From the NCBI GenBank assembly GCA_019739215.1, contig JAHHDR010000036.1, forward strand, positions 62,001 through 126,000: a stretch of DNA of 64,000 nt, written 5' to 3'. The position numbers and the translations under genes were made by a program. A model generated the notes under the pieces. The model was not told the origin of the DNA and searched no databases. It was given only the letters and a program-made list of their open reading frames with translations. This stretch comes from Rhizobium sp. Lineage in GTDB: Bacteria; Pseudomonadota; Alphaproteobacteria; Rhizobiales; Rhizobiaceae. Of this stretch, positions 29,269-38,580 are shown in pieces (positions within the stretch are counted from its first letter, which is position 1; each line of letters starts with the position of its first letter).

Positions 29269-30960
29269 ATGACCGATGAAAATGCGGGCGCGGCGACAGC
29301 AGTTGCCGGCGAGCGCTACGATGTCGTGATCCTCGGCGCAGGTATCAACGGGGCAGGGCTGTTCCGCGACCTTTGCCTCCAGGGCATGAAATGCCTGATC
29401 GTCGACAAGCATGATTTCGGCTCGGGCACGAGCGCGGCGCCGTCTCGCCTGATCCATGGCGGCGTCAAGTATCTCGAGACCGGAGAGTTGCGGCTGGTCG
29501 CGGAATCGACGCTGGAGCGGAACCTGCTGCTGCGCAACGCGCCGCACTGCGTCGAGCCTCTGCCCACCTTCATCCCGTCCTTCTCGCTGATGAAGGGCGC
29601 CTGGGCGGCGCTGAGGACGTTGTTCGGCTCGACCACGGCGCCGCGGACGCGGGGGGCGCTGCTGATCAAGATCGGGCTCACGCTCTACGATCTCTATGGC
29701 GCCCGCCATCGCGTGATGCCGAAGCATCGCTTCATGTTGCGAAAGTCGGCGCTGGCCGAAATGCCCGAAGTGACGCCGCGGATCGTGGCCGGCGGCATCT
29801 ATTACGATGCCAAGATCAGCCGGCCCGAGCGGCTGGTCTGGGAACTGGTCAAGGACGGGCTCGATGCGCATCCGGGTTGCCACGCCATGAACCACACAAT
29901 GCTGGTCGGGCGGGACGGCGGCGCCTTGCGGTTTCGCGACAACGCCGGAGTCGAGCTGCGAGTGGAGGCACGGCTCGTCGTCAATGCGGCGGGGCCCTGG
30001 ATCGACCGGGTCAATGCGGATCTCGGTATTGCAGGCAAGCTGATCGGTGGCACCAAGGGCTCGCATATCCTGCTCCGCCACCCGACGCTCGTCGAGAGCC
30101 TCAAGGGTCGGATGATCTATTTCGAGGCGGATGACGGGCGGATCTGCCTGGTCTTCGAGTATCTCGGTCTGGCACTGGTCGGTTCGACGGACATCAAGGC
30201 GGACGATCCCGAGACGGTGCGTTGTGACGAAGACGAGATCGACTATTTCCTCACCAGCCTCCGCTCGCTCCTGCCCAGGCTCGCCTTCGGGAGGGAGCAG
30301 ATCGTCTATGCCTATAGCGGCATCCGCCCGCTGCCGGCATCCGACGCCAGCCAGCCGGGCCTGATCAGCCGCGACCATTCCGCACCGGTCGCCGAGCCGG
30401 CCGGAAACCGCCCCTTCGCGGTGATCTCGCTGGTGGGCGGCAAGTGGACGACGTTCCGCGGCTTTGCGGAACAGGTCAGCGAGATGATCCTGACCCGGTT
30501 CGGCCGCGTGCGGGCGGTGGACACGAAGATGCTGCCGATCGGCGGCGGTCGCGGATTTCCCGGCGATGATACCGCGCGCAACGTGTGGATTTCCGACCGC
30601 GCTGCGAAGACGGGTCTGCCGCATGAACGCGTCGCGGTCCTGCTTGGGCGCTACGGCAGCACGGCCGATGCGGTGCTCGGTCACATCGTTCAAGCCGGCG
30701 ACGACATGCCGCTCAAGCAAGTCGCGGACTACACAAGTGCCGAGATTGACTGGGTCGCGCGATCGGAATTGGCTGGGCGTCTCGCGGATATCGTGATGCG
30801 CCGGACGACGCTGGCGATCGAAGGTCGGCTGAGCCATGCTGCGTTGAACGAGATCTCGACGGTCGCGGGCGTCGCACTCGACTGGGATGAGACCCGGCGC
30901 ATGGAGGAAGTCGCGGCGGTGTCCGCGCAACTGGAGACATTCAACCGGGTGCATCTCTAG
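29269..30960 (+). CDS. FAD-dependent glycerol-3-phosphate dehydrogenase-family protein
   Basis: A 563-residue GlpD-family flavoprotein, longer than EryB in this window. The FAD motif ILGAGINGAGLFRDL and SAAPSRLIHGGVKYLE are present, and the C-terminal domain contains SLVGGKWTTFRGFAEQVSE. The ATG at 29269 gives a short acidic N-terminus; an upstream in-frame start would overlap the kinase gene. Because the kinase precedes it, it probably oxidises a phosphorylated polyol in the manner of EryA/EryB. Glycerol 3-phosphate cannot be excluded. Confidence 0.85.
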   Translation: MTDENAGAATAVAGERYDVVILGAGINGAGLFRDLCLQGMKCLIVDKHDFGSGTSAAPSRLIHGGVKYLETGELRLVAESTLERNLLLRNAPHCVEPLPTFIPSFSLMKGAWAALRTLFGSTTAPRTRGALLIKIGLTLYDLYGARHRVMPKHRFMLRKSALAEMPEVTPRIVAGGIYYDAKISRPERLVWELVKDGLDAHPGCHAMNHTMLVGRDGGALRFRDNAGVELRVEARLVVNAAGPWIDRVNADLGIAGKLIGGTKGSHILLRHPTLVESLKGRMIYFEADDGRICLVFEYLGLALVGSTDIKADDPETVRCDEDEIDYFLTSLRSLLPRLAFGREQIVYAYSGIRPLPASDASQPGLISRDHSAPVAEPAGNRPFAVISLVGGKWTTFRGFAEQVSEMILTRFGRVRAVDTKMLPIGGGRGFPGDDTARNVWISDRAAKTGLPHERVAVLLGRYGSTADAVLGHIVQAGDDMPLKQVADYTSAEIDWVARSELAGRLADIVMRRTTLAIEGRLSHAALNEISTVAGVALDWDETRRMEEVAAVSAQLETFNRVHL

Positions 30961-31103
30961 CCTGCGTCCGATGATCATCGGCCGTCAGGTTCGCAGCGAT
31001 TGTTCCCAGCGTCTGGAATGTTGTTGTCCGACCTTTCCTGCCCGGCGAGGATGTTGCATCTTCCGTCCCGGCACCGATCGGGAATGGACTGTGGAGGAGT
31101 GGA

Positions 31104-32804
31104 ATGACCAAGATTGTCGACGATCCGGAAACCTTTGCATCTTCGGCACTTGCGGGATTCTCGCGCATTTACCAAGGCCATGTCCGGCTGGTGAAGGGTG
31201 GCGTCGTCCGCTCGACCCGAGTTCCCAATGGCAAAGTCTCCGTCGTCGTCGGCGGCGGCTCGGGTCACTATCCGGCCTTTGCCGGCTATGTCGGTCCCGG
31301 CATGGCGGATGCGGCGGTGGCCGGCGAGATCTTCGCCTCGCCCTCGACGGCGGCGGTGGCGCGGGTCTGCCGCAACGCGAGCCATGGCGGCGGCATCCTG
31401 CTGGGCTTTGGAAATTATGCCGGCGACGTGCTGAATTTCGGTGTCGCCGCCGAGCGGCTGCGCGCCGAGGGCATTGATGTCCGCATCGTGACCGTCACCG
31501 ATGACGTTGCGAGCGGACCGGCTGATAGGCACCGGCAGCGCCGCGGCATTGCCGGCGACTTCGTGGTCTTCAAGGTGGCGGGTGCCGCGGCGGAGGCGGG
31601 TCTTGGCCTCGACGAGGTCGAGAGGCTGACATGGCATGCCAATGACCGGACCTTCTCCTTTGGCGTGGCCTTCGGCGGCTGCACGCTGCCGGGTTCCAAG
31701 GAGCCGCTATTCACCGTGCCCAGGGGCATGATGGCGCTCGGACTTGGCATCCATGGTGAACCTGGTATCCGCGACACCGAGATCGCCACCGCCACCGACC
31801 TCGCCAAGTTGCTCGTCGACACTGTTCTCAAGGAGCGCCCAGACGGCGCGCGGCGGGCTGGCGTGGTTCTGAACGGGCTCGGCGCCACAAAGTATGAGGA
31901 GCTCTTCGTGCTCTGGGGCGCGGTGGAGACGCTTCTCGAGGCCGAGGGCGTGGAACTCGTCGCGCCGGAATGCGGAGAATATGTCACCAGCCTCGATATG
32001 CAGGGCTGCTCGCTCACCGTGATGTGGCTGGATGCCGAACTTGAGCCGCTGTGGTTGGCGCCCTGCGACACGCCGGTTTTTCGGCGCGGCGCGAGCTTTG
32101 CGACCGAGCCGACCGATTTCATGGCCGGTCCCGATGACGCCGAGCGGTCGTTCGGGCCGTCGTCGGACGCTTCGCGCAAGGGTGCCGCCTGCCTGTCCGG
32201 TGTGCTCGACGCCATCGTCGAGACGTTGACGAAGGCCGAAGCCGAGCTTGGGCGAATCGATGCGTTTGCCGGTGACGGCGATCACGGGCAGGGCATGCGG
32301 CGCGGCGCGACGGCGGCGCGCGAGGCGATCCGTTCCGCGGCTTCAAAAGGTGCCGGGGCCCGAAGTGCGCTCGCTGCGGCGGGCGATGCCTGGGCAGATC
32401 GTGCCGGTGGTACATCGGGTGCGATCTGGGGGCTGCTGCTGCGGTCGTGGAGTTCCGCATTCAGCGACGACGTTGCGGTTGACGATGCGCAGGTGGTGCG
32501 AGGCGCCCGGCTGGCGCTCGACGATGTCATGCGGCTCGGTGGTGCCAGGCCGGGCGACAAGACGCTGGTTGATTCCTTTGCGCCCTTCGTCGAGGCCCTG
32601 GAGACGGCGACCGCCGATGGCGCCATGCTCTCAAGGGCATGGTCTTCCGCAAGCGAGGTGAGTGAAGCTGCCGCGCAAGCGACTGCGCCGCTCAGGCCGC
32701 GACTCGGCCGGGCAAGGCCGCTCGCCGACCGCAGCGTCGGACATCCCGATGCCGGGGCGACCTCGCTTGCGCTGATCGCGCGGACGATCGCCGGGCTGCT
32801 GTGA
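31104..32804 (+). CDS. Dihydroxyacetone/tetrulose kinase, DhaK-DhaL fusion
   Basis: A 566-residue DAK-family kinase. The DhaK half (about 1-330) has GGGSGHYPAFAGYVG and the conserved IHGEPG with His217, the residue expected to form the covalent hemiaminal with the keto substrate. The DhaL half (about 360-566) has the Mg-ATP Asp motif GDGDHGQGMRRGA and the DGTS-like GGTSGAIWG. Members phosphorylate dihydroxyacetone or D-/L-erythrulose. The ATG at 31104 follows GGAGGAGTGG. A 143-bp gap separates it from the dehydrogenase, so it may have its own promoter. A tetrulose substrate is an attractive guess next to the ery locus but is not shown. Confidence 0.87.
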   Translation: MTKIVDDPETFASSALAGFSRIYQGHVRLVKGGVVRSTRVPNGKVSVVVGGGSGHYPAFAGYVGPGMADAAVAGEIFASPSTAAVARVCRNASHGGGILLGFGNYAGDVLNFGVAAERLRAEGIDVRIVTVTDDVASGPADRHRQRRGIAGDFVVFKVAGAAAEAGLGLDEVERLTWHANDRTFSFGVAFGGCTLPGSKEPLFTVPRGMMALGLGIHGEPGIRDTEIATATDLAKLLVDTVLKERPDGARRAGVVLNGLGATKYEELFVLWGAVETLLEAEGVELVAPECGEYVTSLDMQGCSLTVMWLDAELEPLWLAPCDTPVFRRGASFATEPTDFMAGPDDAERSFGPSSDASRKGAACLSGVLDAIVETLTKAEAELGRIDAFAGDGDHGQGMRRGATAAREAIRSAASKGAGARSALAAAGDAWADRAGGTSGAIWGLLLRSWSSAFSDDVAVDDAQVVRGARLALDDVMRLGGARPGDKTLVDSFAPFVEALETATADGAMLSRAWSSASEVSEAAAQATAPLRPRLGRARPLADRSVGHPDAGATSLALIARTIAGLL

Positions 32805-32849
32805 GCGACCGGCAAACCTAGGGGTTTGGATAGATCTGCCCAGGATTGT

Positions 32850-32868
32850 CGCTCACCACTGGTGAGCG
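32850..32868. terminator. Short perfect inverted repeat after the DhaKL gene
   Basis: CGCTCACC and GGTGAGCG flank a 3-base ACT, 45 bp after the stop. No T tract follows. It could be a weak terminator or a protein-binding palindrome. Confidence 0.35.
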
Positions 32869-32999
32869 CGCCGTTGTCTCTGCGCCCTCCGACAAGAAGA
32901 TGCCTCGATTTCAATGGTTTCTGCGTCCCGCCTCGCTGTCGGGATGAAAATCCTTGCGTGATAATCCCATAGGACATCACATAGTCACACAAATAGTCA

Positions 33000-33029
33000 T
33001 TGACATGTTATACCAGTTGGGTTTTATGG
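33000..33029 (+). promoter_or_regulatory. Promoter/operator region of apnO
   Basis: TTGACA at 33000-33005 is a good -35 and TTTATG or TTATGG 17-18 bp downstream a weak -10. The spacer contains TTATACCAGT (33008-33017), which recurs exactly at 43407-43416 ahead of the RuBisCO-like gene. A repressor bound there would block the promoter. Confidence 0.5.
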
Positions 33030-33103
33030 CGACCCAACGAATGGTGATACTCTTCGGCTGGCTGCGCATTCTGCGTCGCCTTTCGAATACAGGGAGGTCT
33101 TCA

Positions 33104-33931
33104 ATGACATCGATCGCGCTCTTCGGAGCGGGCGGCAAAATGGGCTGCCGGCTGGCCAAGAACCTCAAGGGCTCGCGCTTCGACGTGCGCCATGTCGAGG
33201 TGAGCGACACCGGCAAGGCGCGCCTGCAGAGTGAGTTGGGTGTCGAGACGGTCGATGCCGACAAGGCTCTCGACGGCGCCGATGTCGTCGTCCTCGCCGT
33301 ACCGGATACGGCCATCGGCAAGGTGGCGCATGCCATCGACGACAAGCTCAAGCCCGGCACGATGCTCGTCGTACTCGATGCCGCAGCACCCTTCGCCGAT
33401 CATCTGCCGAAGCGCGACGACCTCGTCTATTTCGTCACCCATCCCTGCCATCCGCCGATCTTCAACGACGAGACCGATCCGACCGCGAAGCGCGACTTCT
33501 TCGGCGGCGTCGCGGCCAAGCAGCACATTGTCTCGGCGCTGATGCAGGGGCCGGAATCGGCCTACGCGCTCGGGGAGGAGATCGCCAGGACGATCTGGGC
33601 GCCGGTCATGCGGTCGCATCGTGTCACCGTCGAGCAGATGGCACTGCTCGAGCCTGGCCTGTCGGAAACCGTTTGCGCCTCGTTGCTGGTGGTCATGCGC
33701 GAAGCCATGGACGAATGCGTCAATCGCGGCGTGCCGAAGGAGGCCGCCCGCGACTTCCTGCTCGGCCACATGAACGTGCTCGGCGCCGTGATCTTCGAGG
33801 AGACCCCCGGTGTGTTCTCGGATGCCTGCAACAAGGCGATCGAATTCGGCAAGCCTGTTCTGATGAGGGACGACTGGAAGCGTGTCTTCGAGCCCGAAGA
33901 GATCGCCGCCAGCATCAAGCGCATCACCTGA
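33104..33931 (+). CDS. apnO: D-apionate oxidoisomerase
   Basis: A 275-residue protein with an N-terminal Rossmann domain (LFGAGGKMGCRLAKNL) and a C-terminal helical domain of the phosphogluconate dehydrogenase-like type (EQMALLEPGLSETVCASL). A conserved THPCHPPIFNDE loop lies in the middle. In the D-apiose pathway this family oxidises and rearranges D-apionate to 3-oxo-isoapionate with NAD. Its presence with apsD, apnL, a RuBisCO-like protein and a DUF1537 kinase makes this the best assignment. The ATG at 33104 follows AGGGAGGT. It opens the apiose gene group and is followed 119 bp later by the receptor gene. Confidence 0.82.
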   Translation: MTSIALFGAGGKMGCRLAKNLKGSRFDVRHVEVSDTGKARLQSELGVETVDADKALDGADVVVLAVPDTAIGKVAHAIDDKLKPGTMLVVLDAAAPFADHLPKRDDLVYFVTHPCHPPIFNDETDPTAKRDFFGGVAAKQHIVSALMQGPESAYALGEEIARTIWAPVMRSHRVTVEQMALLEPGLSETVCASLLVVMREAMDECVNRGVPKEAARDFLLGHMNVLGAVIFEETPGVFSDACNKAIEFGKPVLMRDDWKRVFEPEEIAASIKRIT

Positions 33932-34050
33932 CATTGCCTGGCGGTTGCCGCCAGTCCCGGGTCTGACCCGAAATTCGAATTGCACCGGATCGGTCGTTTC
34001 ACTGGAGAGGCGGCCGGAGGGTTCCTGTGCCTTAACAAGGAGGAGAAAGC

Positions 34051-34995
34051 ATGAATATTACCCGTAGAACCACACTGGCAGGCATGGTGGCAGCCGCTGC
34101 CGCCGCGATCGCCGGACCGAGCTTTGCAGCCGGCGGACTGATCGCCATCATCACCCCCAGCCACGACAACCCGTTCTTCAAGGCGGAAGCCGTCGGCGCG
34201 GAAGCCAAGGCCAAGGAACTCGGCTACGAGACGTTGGTCCTGGTCCATGACGACGACGCCAACAAGCAGTCGCAGCTGGTCGATACCGCGATCGCCCGCG
34301 GCGCCAAGGCCATCATCCTTGACAATGCCGGCTCGGAAGCCTCGATCGCCGCCGTCCAGAAGGCCAAGGATGCGGGCATCCCGTCCTTCCTGATTGACCG
34401 CGAGATCAATGCCACCGGCATCGCCGTTTCGCAGATCGTTTCGAACAACTACCAGGGTGCCCAGCTCGGAGCCGAGGAGTTCGTCAAGCTGATGGGCGAG
34501 AAGGGCAACTATGTCGAGCTTCTCGGGCGCGAGGCCGACCTCAATGCCGGCATCCGGTCCAAGGGCTATCACGACGTCATCGACGAATATCCGGATCTGA
34601 AGATGGTCGCCCAGCAGTCGGCCAACTGGAGCCAGACCGAAGGCTATTCGAAGATGGAAACCATCCTTCAGGCCAATCCGGACATCCAGGGCGTCATCTG
34701 CGGCAACGACACCATGGCCATGGGCGCCATCGCCGCCCTCCATGCTGCCGGTCGCAAGGACGTGATCGTCGTCGGCTTCGACGGCTCCAACGATGTCCGC
34801 GATTCGATCCTGTCGGGCGGCATCAAGGCCACCGTCATGCAGCCGGCCTATGCGCAGGCCCAGCTGGCCGTCACCCAGGCCGACGAGTTCATCAAGACAG
34901 GCAAGGCGCCGGCTGAGGAAAAGCAGCTGATGGACTGCGTGCTGATCACGGCGGACAATGCCGGCAAGCTCGAAACCTTCGCGCTGAAGGATTGA
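34051..34995 (+). CDS. CUT2 ABC transporter substrate-binding protein (probable D-apiose/apionate receptor)
   Basis: A 314-residue ribose-type binding protein. The signal peptide contains a twin-Arg-like TRRTTLAG start and an Ala-rich core, with cleavage expected after FAA. Receptor strands IAIITPSHDNPFFKAEA, ICGNDTMAMGAI and VVGFDGSNDVRD are clear. The ATG at 34051 follows AAGGAGGAGAAAGC. A hairpin lies just downstream at 35011. The gene context predicts D-apiose, apionate or a related branched sugar as ligand. It is a paralogue of eryG. Confidence 0.85.
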   Translation: MNITRRTTLAGMVAAAAAAIAGPSFAAGGLIAIITPSHDNPFFKAEAVGAEAKAKELGYETLVLVHDDDANKQSQLVDTAIARGAKAIILDNAGSEASIAAVQKAKDAGIPSFLIDREINATGIAVSQIVSNNYQGAQLGAEEFVKLMGEKGNYVELLGREADLNAGIRSKGYHDVIDEYPDLKMVAQQSANWSQTEGYSKMETILQANPDIQGVICGNDTMAMGAIAALHAAGRKDVIVVGFDGSNDVRDSILSGGIKATVMQPAYAQAQLAVTQADEFIKTGKAPAEEKQLMDCVLITADNAGKLETFALKD

Positions 34996-35010
34996 TCCTC
35001 CCAGGGACTG

Positions 35011-35040
35011 CGCGAGGCAGGGCTTCGACCCTGCCTCGCG
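35011..35040 (+). terminator. Strong hairpin between the receptor and DUF2291 genes
   Basis: A perfect 12-bp stem (35011-35022 with 35029-35040), CTTCGA loop, followed by TTTGCTGTTT. It begins 15 bp after the receptor stop. The downstream operon genes start at 35066, so it probably acts as a partial terminator that favours receptor mRNA. Confidence 0.65.
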
Positions 35041-35065
35041 TTTGCTGTTTACACGGAGTAAGCGA

Positions 35066-35704
35066 ATGCTGAGGTTCAAGGCCGTATCCGCCATCATGCT
35101 TGCGTCCGTGCTCGGGCTCGGCGGTTGCAAATTCGTCAAGACCGAGGACGAGAGGAAGGTCGCAGCCGCGGAAGCATTCAACCCTGACAAGCTGGTCGCC
35201 GACATCTTCGATGCGAAGGTCGTGCCCTATTTCGCCGAGCGCGCCGGCACGCTTCAGGACGTCTCGGCGCTGGCCGCGAGCAATCTCGACGCGGCGGCCG
35301 AGAAATACGGCCACAAGGAAAAGCAGGGCAACGCGCCCTGGACTTTCGCGGCCAAGATCAACGGCGTCATCATCGCGGCCGAAACCAAGTCCCGCGCGGC
35401 CTTTGTCGATGTCGATGTCGATGCCGACGGAAAGGCTGACATACGCGTCTCCATCGGCCCCGCCATTCGCGGCACGGCGATCCGCGACAGTCTGAAATTC
35501 GTCAATTTCAACGAGTTCAAGAACCAGATCGAGTGGGCGCAGTTCGGCAAGTCATTCAACACCCATGTCAACAAGAGTCTGCTCGAGAAGATTTCCCGCG
35601 AAGGGCTTGTCGGCAAGACGCTGAGTGCCACCGGCGCCTATCCGCTGCCGGCAAAGGGACAGCTGCCCCAGTTCGTGCCCGTGACGATCACGGTCGGGGG
35701 CTGA
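35066..35704 (+). CDS. DUF2291 lipoprotein of the apiose-type transporter operon
   Basis: A 212-residue predicted lipoprotein. The signal ends in the lipobox LGGC (Cys at about 21), and the mature part has the DUF2291 pattern (a VSIGPAIRGTAIRDSL strand and EFKNQIEWAQFGKSFNTHV). The ATG at 35066 follows ACGGAGTA. Its stop overlaps the start of the ATPase gene. It is a paralogue of the DUF2291 gene at 22378, here as a lipoprotein rather than a membrane-anchored protein. The link to the transporter is by position in both cases. Confidence 0.83.
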   Translation: MLRFKAVSAIMLASVLGLGGCKFVKTEDERKVAAAEAFNPDKLVADIFDAKVVPYFAERAGTLQDVSALAASNLDAAAEKYGHKEKQGNAPWTFAAKINGVIIAAETKSRAAFVDVDVDADGKADIRVSIGPAIRGTAIRDSLKFVNFNEFKNQIEWAQFGKSFNTHVNKSLLEKISREGLVGKTLSATGAYPLPAKGQLPQFVPVTITVGG

Positions 35705-37263
35705 TGATGACGAATATGGAAGACGGCGCGGTTCAGGACGACGTTATCCTTGAGCTCAGGGACATCACCAAGGCCTATTCCGGCATTGTCGCGCTCAAGA
35801 AGGCCGACCTCAAGCTCCGGCGCGGCGCGGTCAATGTGCTGGTCGGCGAGAACGGTGCCGGCAAATCGACCATGATGCGCATCATCGCCGGTGTCGAGCG
35901 GCCGACGCTGGGCGAAATCTGGATGGACGGCGAGCGCATCCATCTCAACAGCGCGGCCGACGCCGTCCGCCACGGCATCGGCATCGTCTTCCAGGAGCTC
36001 AACCTTTTCGGCAACCTCTCGGTCGCCGAGAACATTTTCGCCACCCGCGAGATCACCCGCGGCCTGCGCGGCATCGACCACAAGGCGCAGGTCGAGAAGG
36101 CCAACGCATTCCTCAGCCGGCTCGAAGCCGGCATCTCCGCCGACACGCTGGCCGAGGACCTGCCGATCGGTCAGCAGCAGCTGGTCGAGATCGCCCGCGC
36201 CGTCTCGCTCGATACCCGTATCCTCATCATGGACGAACCGACCTCGGCGCTGTCGGCGGCCGAGGTCGATATTCTGTTCCGCGTCATCGCCGATCTGAAG
36301 GCGCGCGGCGTCGCGATCGTCTATATCTCGCACCGGCTGGAAGAGCTGATGCGGATCGGCGACTACATCACCGTTCTGAAGGACGGTCAGATCACCGGCC
36401 ATGCGAAGGTCAAGGACATCGATACGCGCTGGATCGTCCGCTCGATGATCGGCTCGGACGCCAAGGATTTCGCCAAGCAGGTGGAGCACGATGTCGGCGC
36501 CGAAGTCCTGCGCACCGAGGACATCTGCCTGCCGCGCGCCCAGGGCGGCTATGCCGTCGACCATGTCTCGCTGTCGGTGCGCAAGGGCGAGATCCTCGGC
36601 ATCTATGGCCTCATGGGTGCCGGGCGCTCCGAACTGTTTGAATGCATCATGGGCCAGCACGAGCATCATACCGGCAAGGTCTTCGTCGACGGCGGCGAAC
36701 TCCGGAGCCGCGACACGACAAAACGCATCCGCGACGGCCTGGCGCTGATCCCCGAGGATCGCCAGCGCGACGGCCTGGTCCAGTCCATGTCCATCGCCAG
36801 CAATCTCTCCATGGCCAGCCTCGGCCAGTTCGTGCGCGCGGGATTCCATATCGATCTCTCCCGGGAAAAGCAGGCGATCGTCGAGGCGATCAAAAACCTC
36901 GCCATCAAGGCCAGGAACCCCGACCTCGACGTCACCTCCATGTCGGGCGGCAACCAGCAGAAGGTCGTCATCGGCAAGGCGCTGATGACAGGCCCCAAGG
37001 TGCTCCTGATGGACGAGCCGAGCCGCGGCATCGACGTCGGCGCCAAGGCCGATGTCTTCCGCACCATGCGCAAGCTGGCGGGCGAAGGCCTCGCCATTCT
37101 CTTTTCCACATCCGACCTCGAAGAGGTCATGGCGCTTTCCGACCGCATCGCCGTGATGAGCAACGGCAGGCTGGTCATGGTCGTCGCGCGCCAGGACGCC
37201 ACCGAAGACATGATCGTCTCGGCCTCTGCCGAAGGCCACAAGACCAGAAGGATCCATGCGTGA
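35704..37263 (+). CDS. CUT2 ABC transporter, ATP-binding protein
   Basis: A 519-residue double ATPase. Domain 1 has GENGAGKST and LIMDEPTSALS. Domain 2 has the altered P-loop GLMGAGRSE with intact MSGGNQQKV and LMDEPSRGID, which is the usual CUT2 asymmetry. The ATG at 35704 overlaps the upstream TGA (TGATG), and a second ATG follows directly at 35707. The stop overlaps the permease start in the same way, so the three genes are translationally coupled. It energises uptake by the permease at 37263. Confidence 0.9.
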   Translation: MMTNMEDGAVQDDVILELRDITKAYSGIVALKKADLKLRRGAVNVLVGENGAGKSTMMRIIAGVERPTLGEIWMDGERIHLNSAADAVRHGIGIVFQELNLFGNLSVAENIFATREITRGLRGIDHKAQVEKANAFLSRLEAGISADTLAEDLPIGQQQLVEIARAVSLDTRILIMDEPTSALSAAEVDILFRVIADLKARGVAIVYISHRLEELMRIGDYITVLKDGQITGHAKVKDIDTRWIVRSMIGSDAKDFAKQVEHDVGAEVLRTEDICLPRAQGGYAVDHVSLSVRKGEILGIYGLMGAGRSELFECIMGQHEHHTGKVFVDGGELRSRDTTKRIRDGLALIPEDRQRDGLVQSMSIASNLSMASLGQFVRAGFHIDLSREKQAIVEAIKNLAIKARNPDLDVTSMSGGNQQKVVIGKALMTGPKVLLMDEPSRGIDVGAKADVFRTMRKLAGEGLAILFSTSDLEEVMALSDRIAVMSNGRLVMVVARQDATEDMIVSASAEGHKTRRIHA

Positions 37264-38327
37264 TGACGACAGCAACGCAAACTGCCGCCAACGACAGCTT
37301 GACCAGCGGAAACATCCTGCTGACCGTGATGAAGCTGCGCACCTTCATCGCGCTCTTTGCCGTCATCATCTTCTTCTCTATCTTCGCGCCGAACTTCCTG
37401 TCGACCGCGAACATGATCCTGATGTCGAAGCACGCGACGCAGAACGCCTTCCTCGCCATCGGCATGACCTTCGTCATCATCACCGGCGGCATCGACCTCT
37501 CGGTCGGATCGATCGTCGGCCTTTGCGGCATGATCGCCGGCGGCCTCATCATGTATGGCATCGCGCTGCCGATCGGCTACACAGTCTATTTCAACATCGT
37601 GGAAGTCGCCGTGATCGTTGCCTGCGTCGGCATCCTGATCGGTGCGCTGAACGGCCTGCTGATCACCCGGCTCAACGTCGCGCCCTTCATCGCCACGCTC
37701 GGCACGCTCTATGTCGCCCGCGGCGCGGCACTTCTCTATTCGGACGGCCAGACGCTGCCCAATCTCGCCGGCCGCGAGGACCTTGGCAACCAGGGCTATT
37801 CCTGGTTCGGTTCGGGCACGATCCTCGGCCTGCCGTCCTCCGTCTGGATGCTCGTCGTCGTGGCGCTGGGCGCGGCCTATTTCGCCCGTTATGTGCCGCT
37901 CGGCCGCCACATCTTCGCGGTTGGCGGCAACGAGCGCGCCTCGCGCATGTCCGGCATCCGCGTCAACCGGGTGAAGATGTTCGTCTATATGTTCTCGGGC
38001 TTCTGCGCGGCGATCGTCGGCCTGATCATCTCGTCCGAACTGATGGCGGCACACCCGGCCACCGGCACCAATCTCGAACTCAATGCCATTGCGGCAGCCG
38101 TTCTTGGTGGTACATCCATGTCCGGCGGTCGCGGCACGATCGGCGGCACCATCATCGGCGCCTTCGTCATCGGCATTCTCTCCGATGGCCTGGTAATGAT
38201 GGGCGTCAGTTCGTTCTGGCAGATGGTGATCAAGGGTCTTGTGATCATCGTCGCCGTGGTCATCGACCAGGCCCAGCGCCGCTTGCAGCAGCGCGTGACT
38301 TTGATGCAGATGGCGAAGTCGGGCTGA
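37263..38327 (+). CDS. CUT2 ABC transporter permease
   Basis: A 354-residue inner-membrane permease with about ten hydrophobic segments and the CUT2 motifs GGIDLSVGSIVGL and GGTSMSGGRGTIGGT. The ATG at 37263 overlaps the ATPase stop. Unlike its erythritol paralogue it has no frame break. It ends the transporter operon; a 253-bp gap with an inverted repeat follows before apsD. Confidence 0.9.
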   Translation: MTTATQTAANDSLTSGNILLTVMKLRTFIALFAVIIFFSIFAPNFLSTANMILMSKHATQNAFLAIGMTFVIITGGIDLSVGSIVGLCGMIAGGLIMYGIALPIGYTVYFNIVEVAVIVACVGILIGALNGLLITRLNVAPFIATLGTLYVARGAALLYSDGQTLPNLAGREDLGNQGYSWFGSGTILGLPSSVWMLVVVALGAAYFARYVPLGRHIFAVGGNERASRMSGIRVNRVKMFVYMFSGFCAAIVGLIISSELMAAHPATGTNLELNAIAAAVLGGTSMSGGRGTIGGTIIGAFVIGILSDGLVMMGVSSFWQMVIKGLVIIVAVVIDQAQRRLQQRVTLMQMAKSG

Positions 38328-38390
38328 GCCGTCGGGTCTACCCCTCACCAAGCGCGTCCAGTGATCGGCTTGCGCCTCTCACGGACTTGC

Positions 38391-38491
38391 TATCCTCTCC
38401 CACAAGGGGAGAGGTAGTGTGCCACAATTGATGCCCCTTCTGGTGGCGAGGCGGTGCAGCAGGTTTACCTCTACCCTTGTGGGAGAGGATA
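38391..38491. repeat. Inverted repeat with 26-bp arms
   Basis: Arms at 38391-38416 and 38466-38491 are complementary in 25 of 26 positions and are separated by 49 bp. The arm core, CTCTCCC followed by ACAAGGG, is itself nearly palindromic. This type of short intergenic repeat is widespread in Rhizobiales. It may end the transporter transcript or affect mRNA stability. Confidence 0.7.
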
Positions 38492-38580
38492 CGTAGGCCG
38501 GGTGAACGTCAGTGAGCCCATGGCCGAAGTTGGTGAGCGGTAAAGTCCCGATCACCGATACAGGTTGGGAGAACAGTCAC

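Noticed and set aside
28924..30978. A 684-codon minus-strand open frame
   Set aside because: It is a shadow of the FGGY kinase and GlpD-like genes; its composition is Arg/His-rich with no domain.
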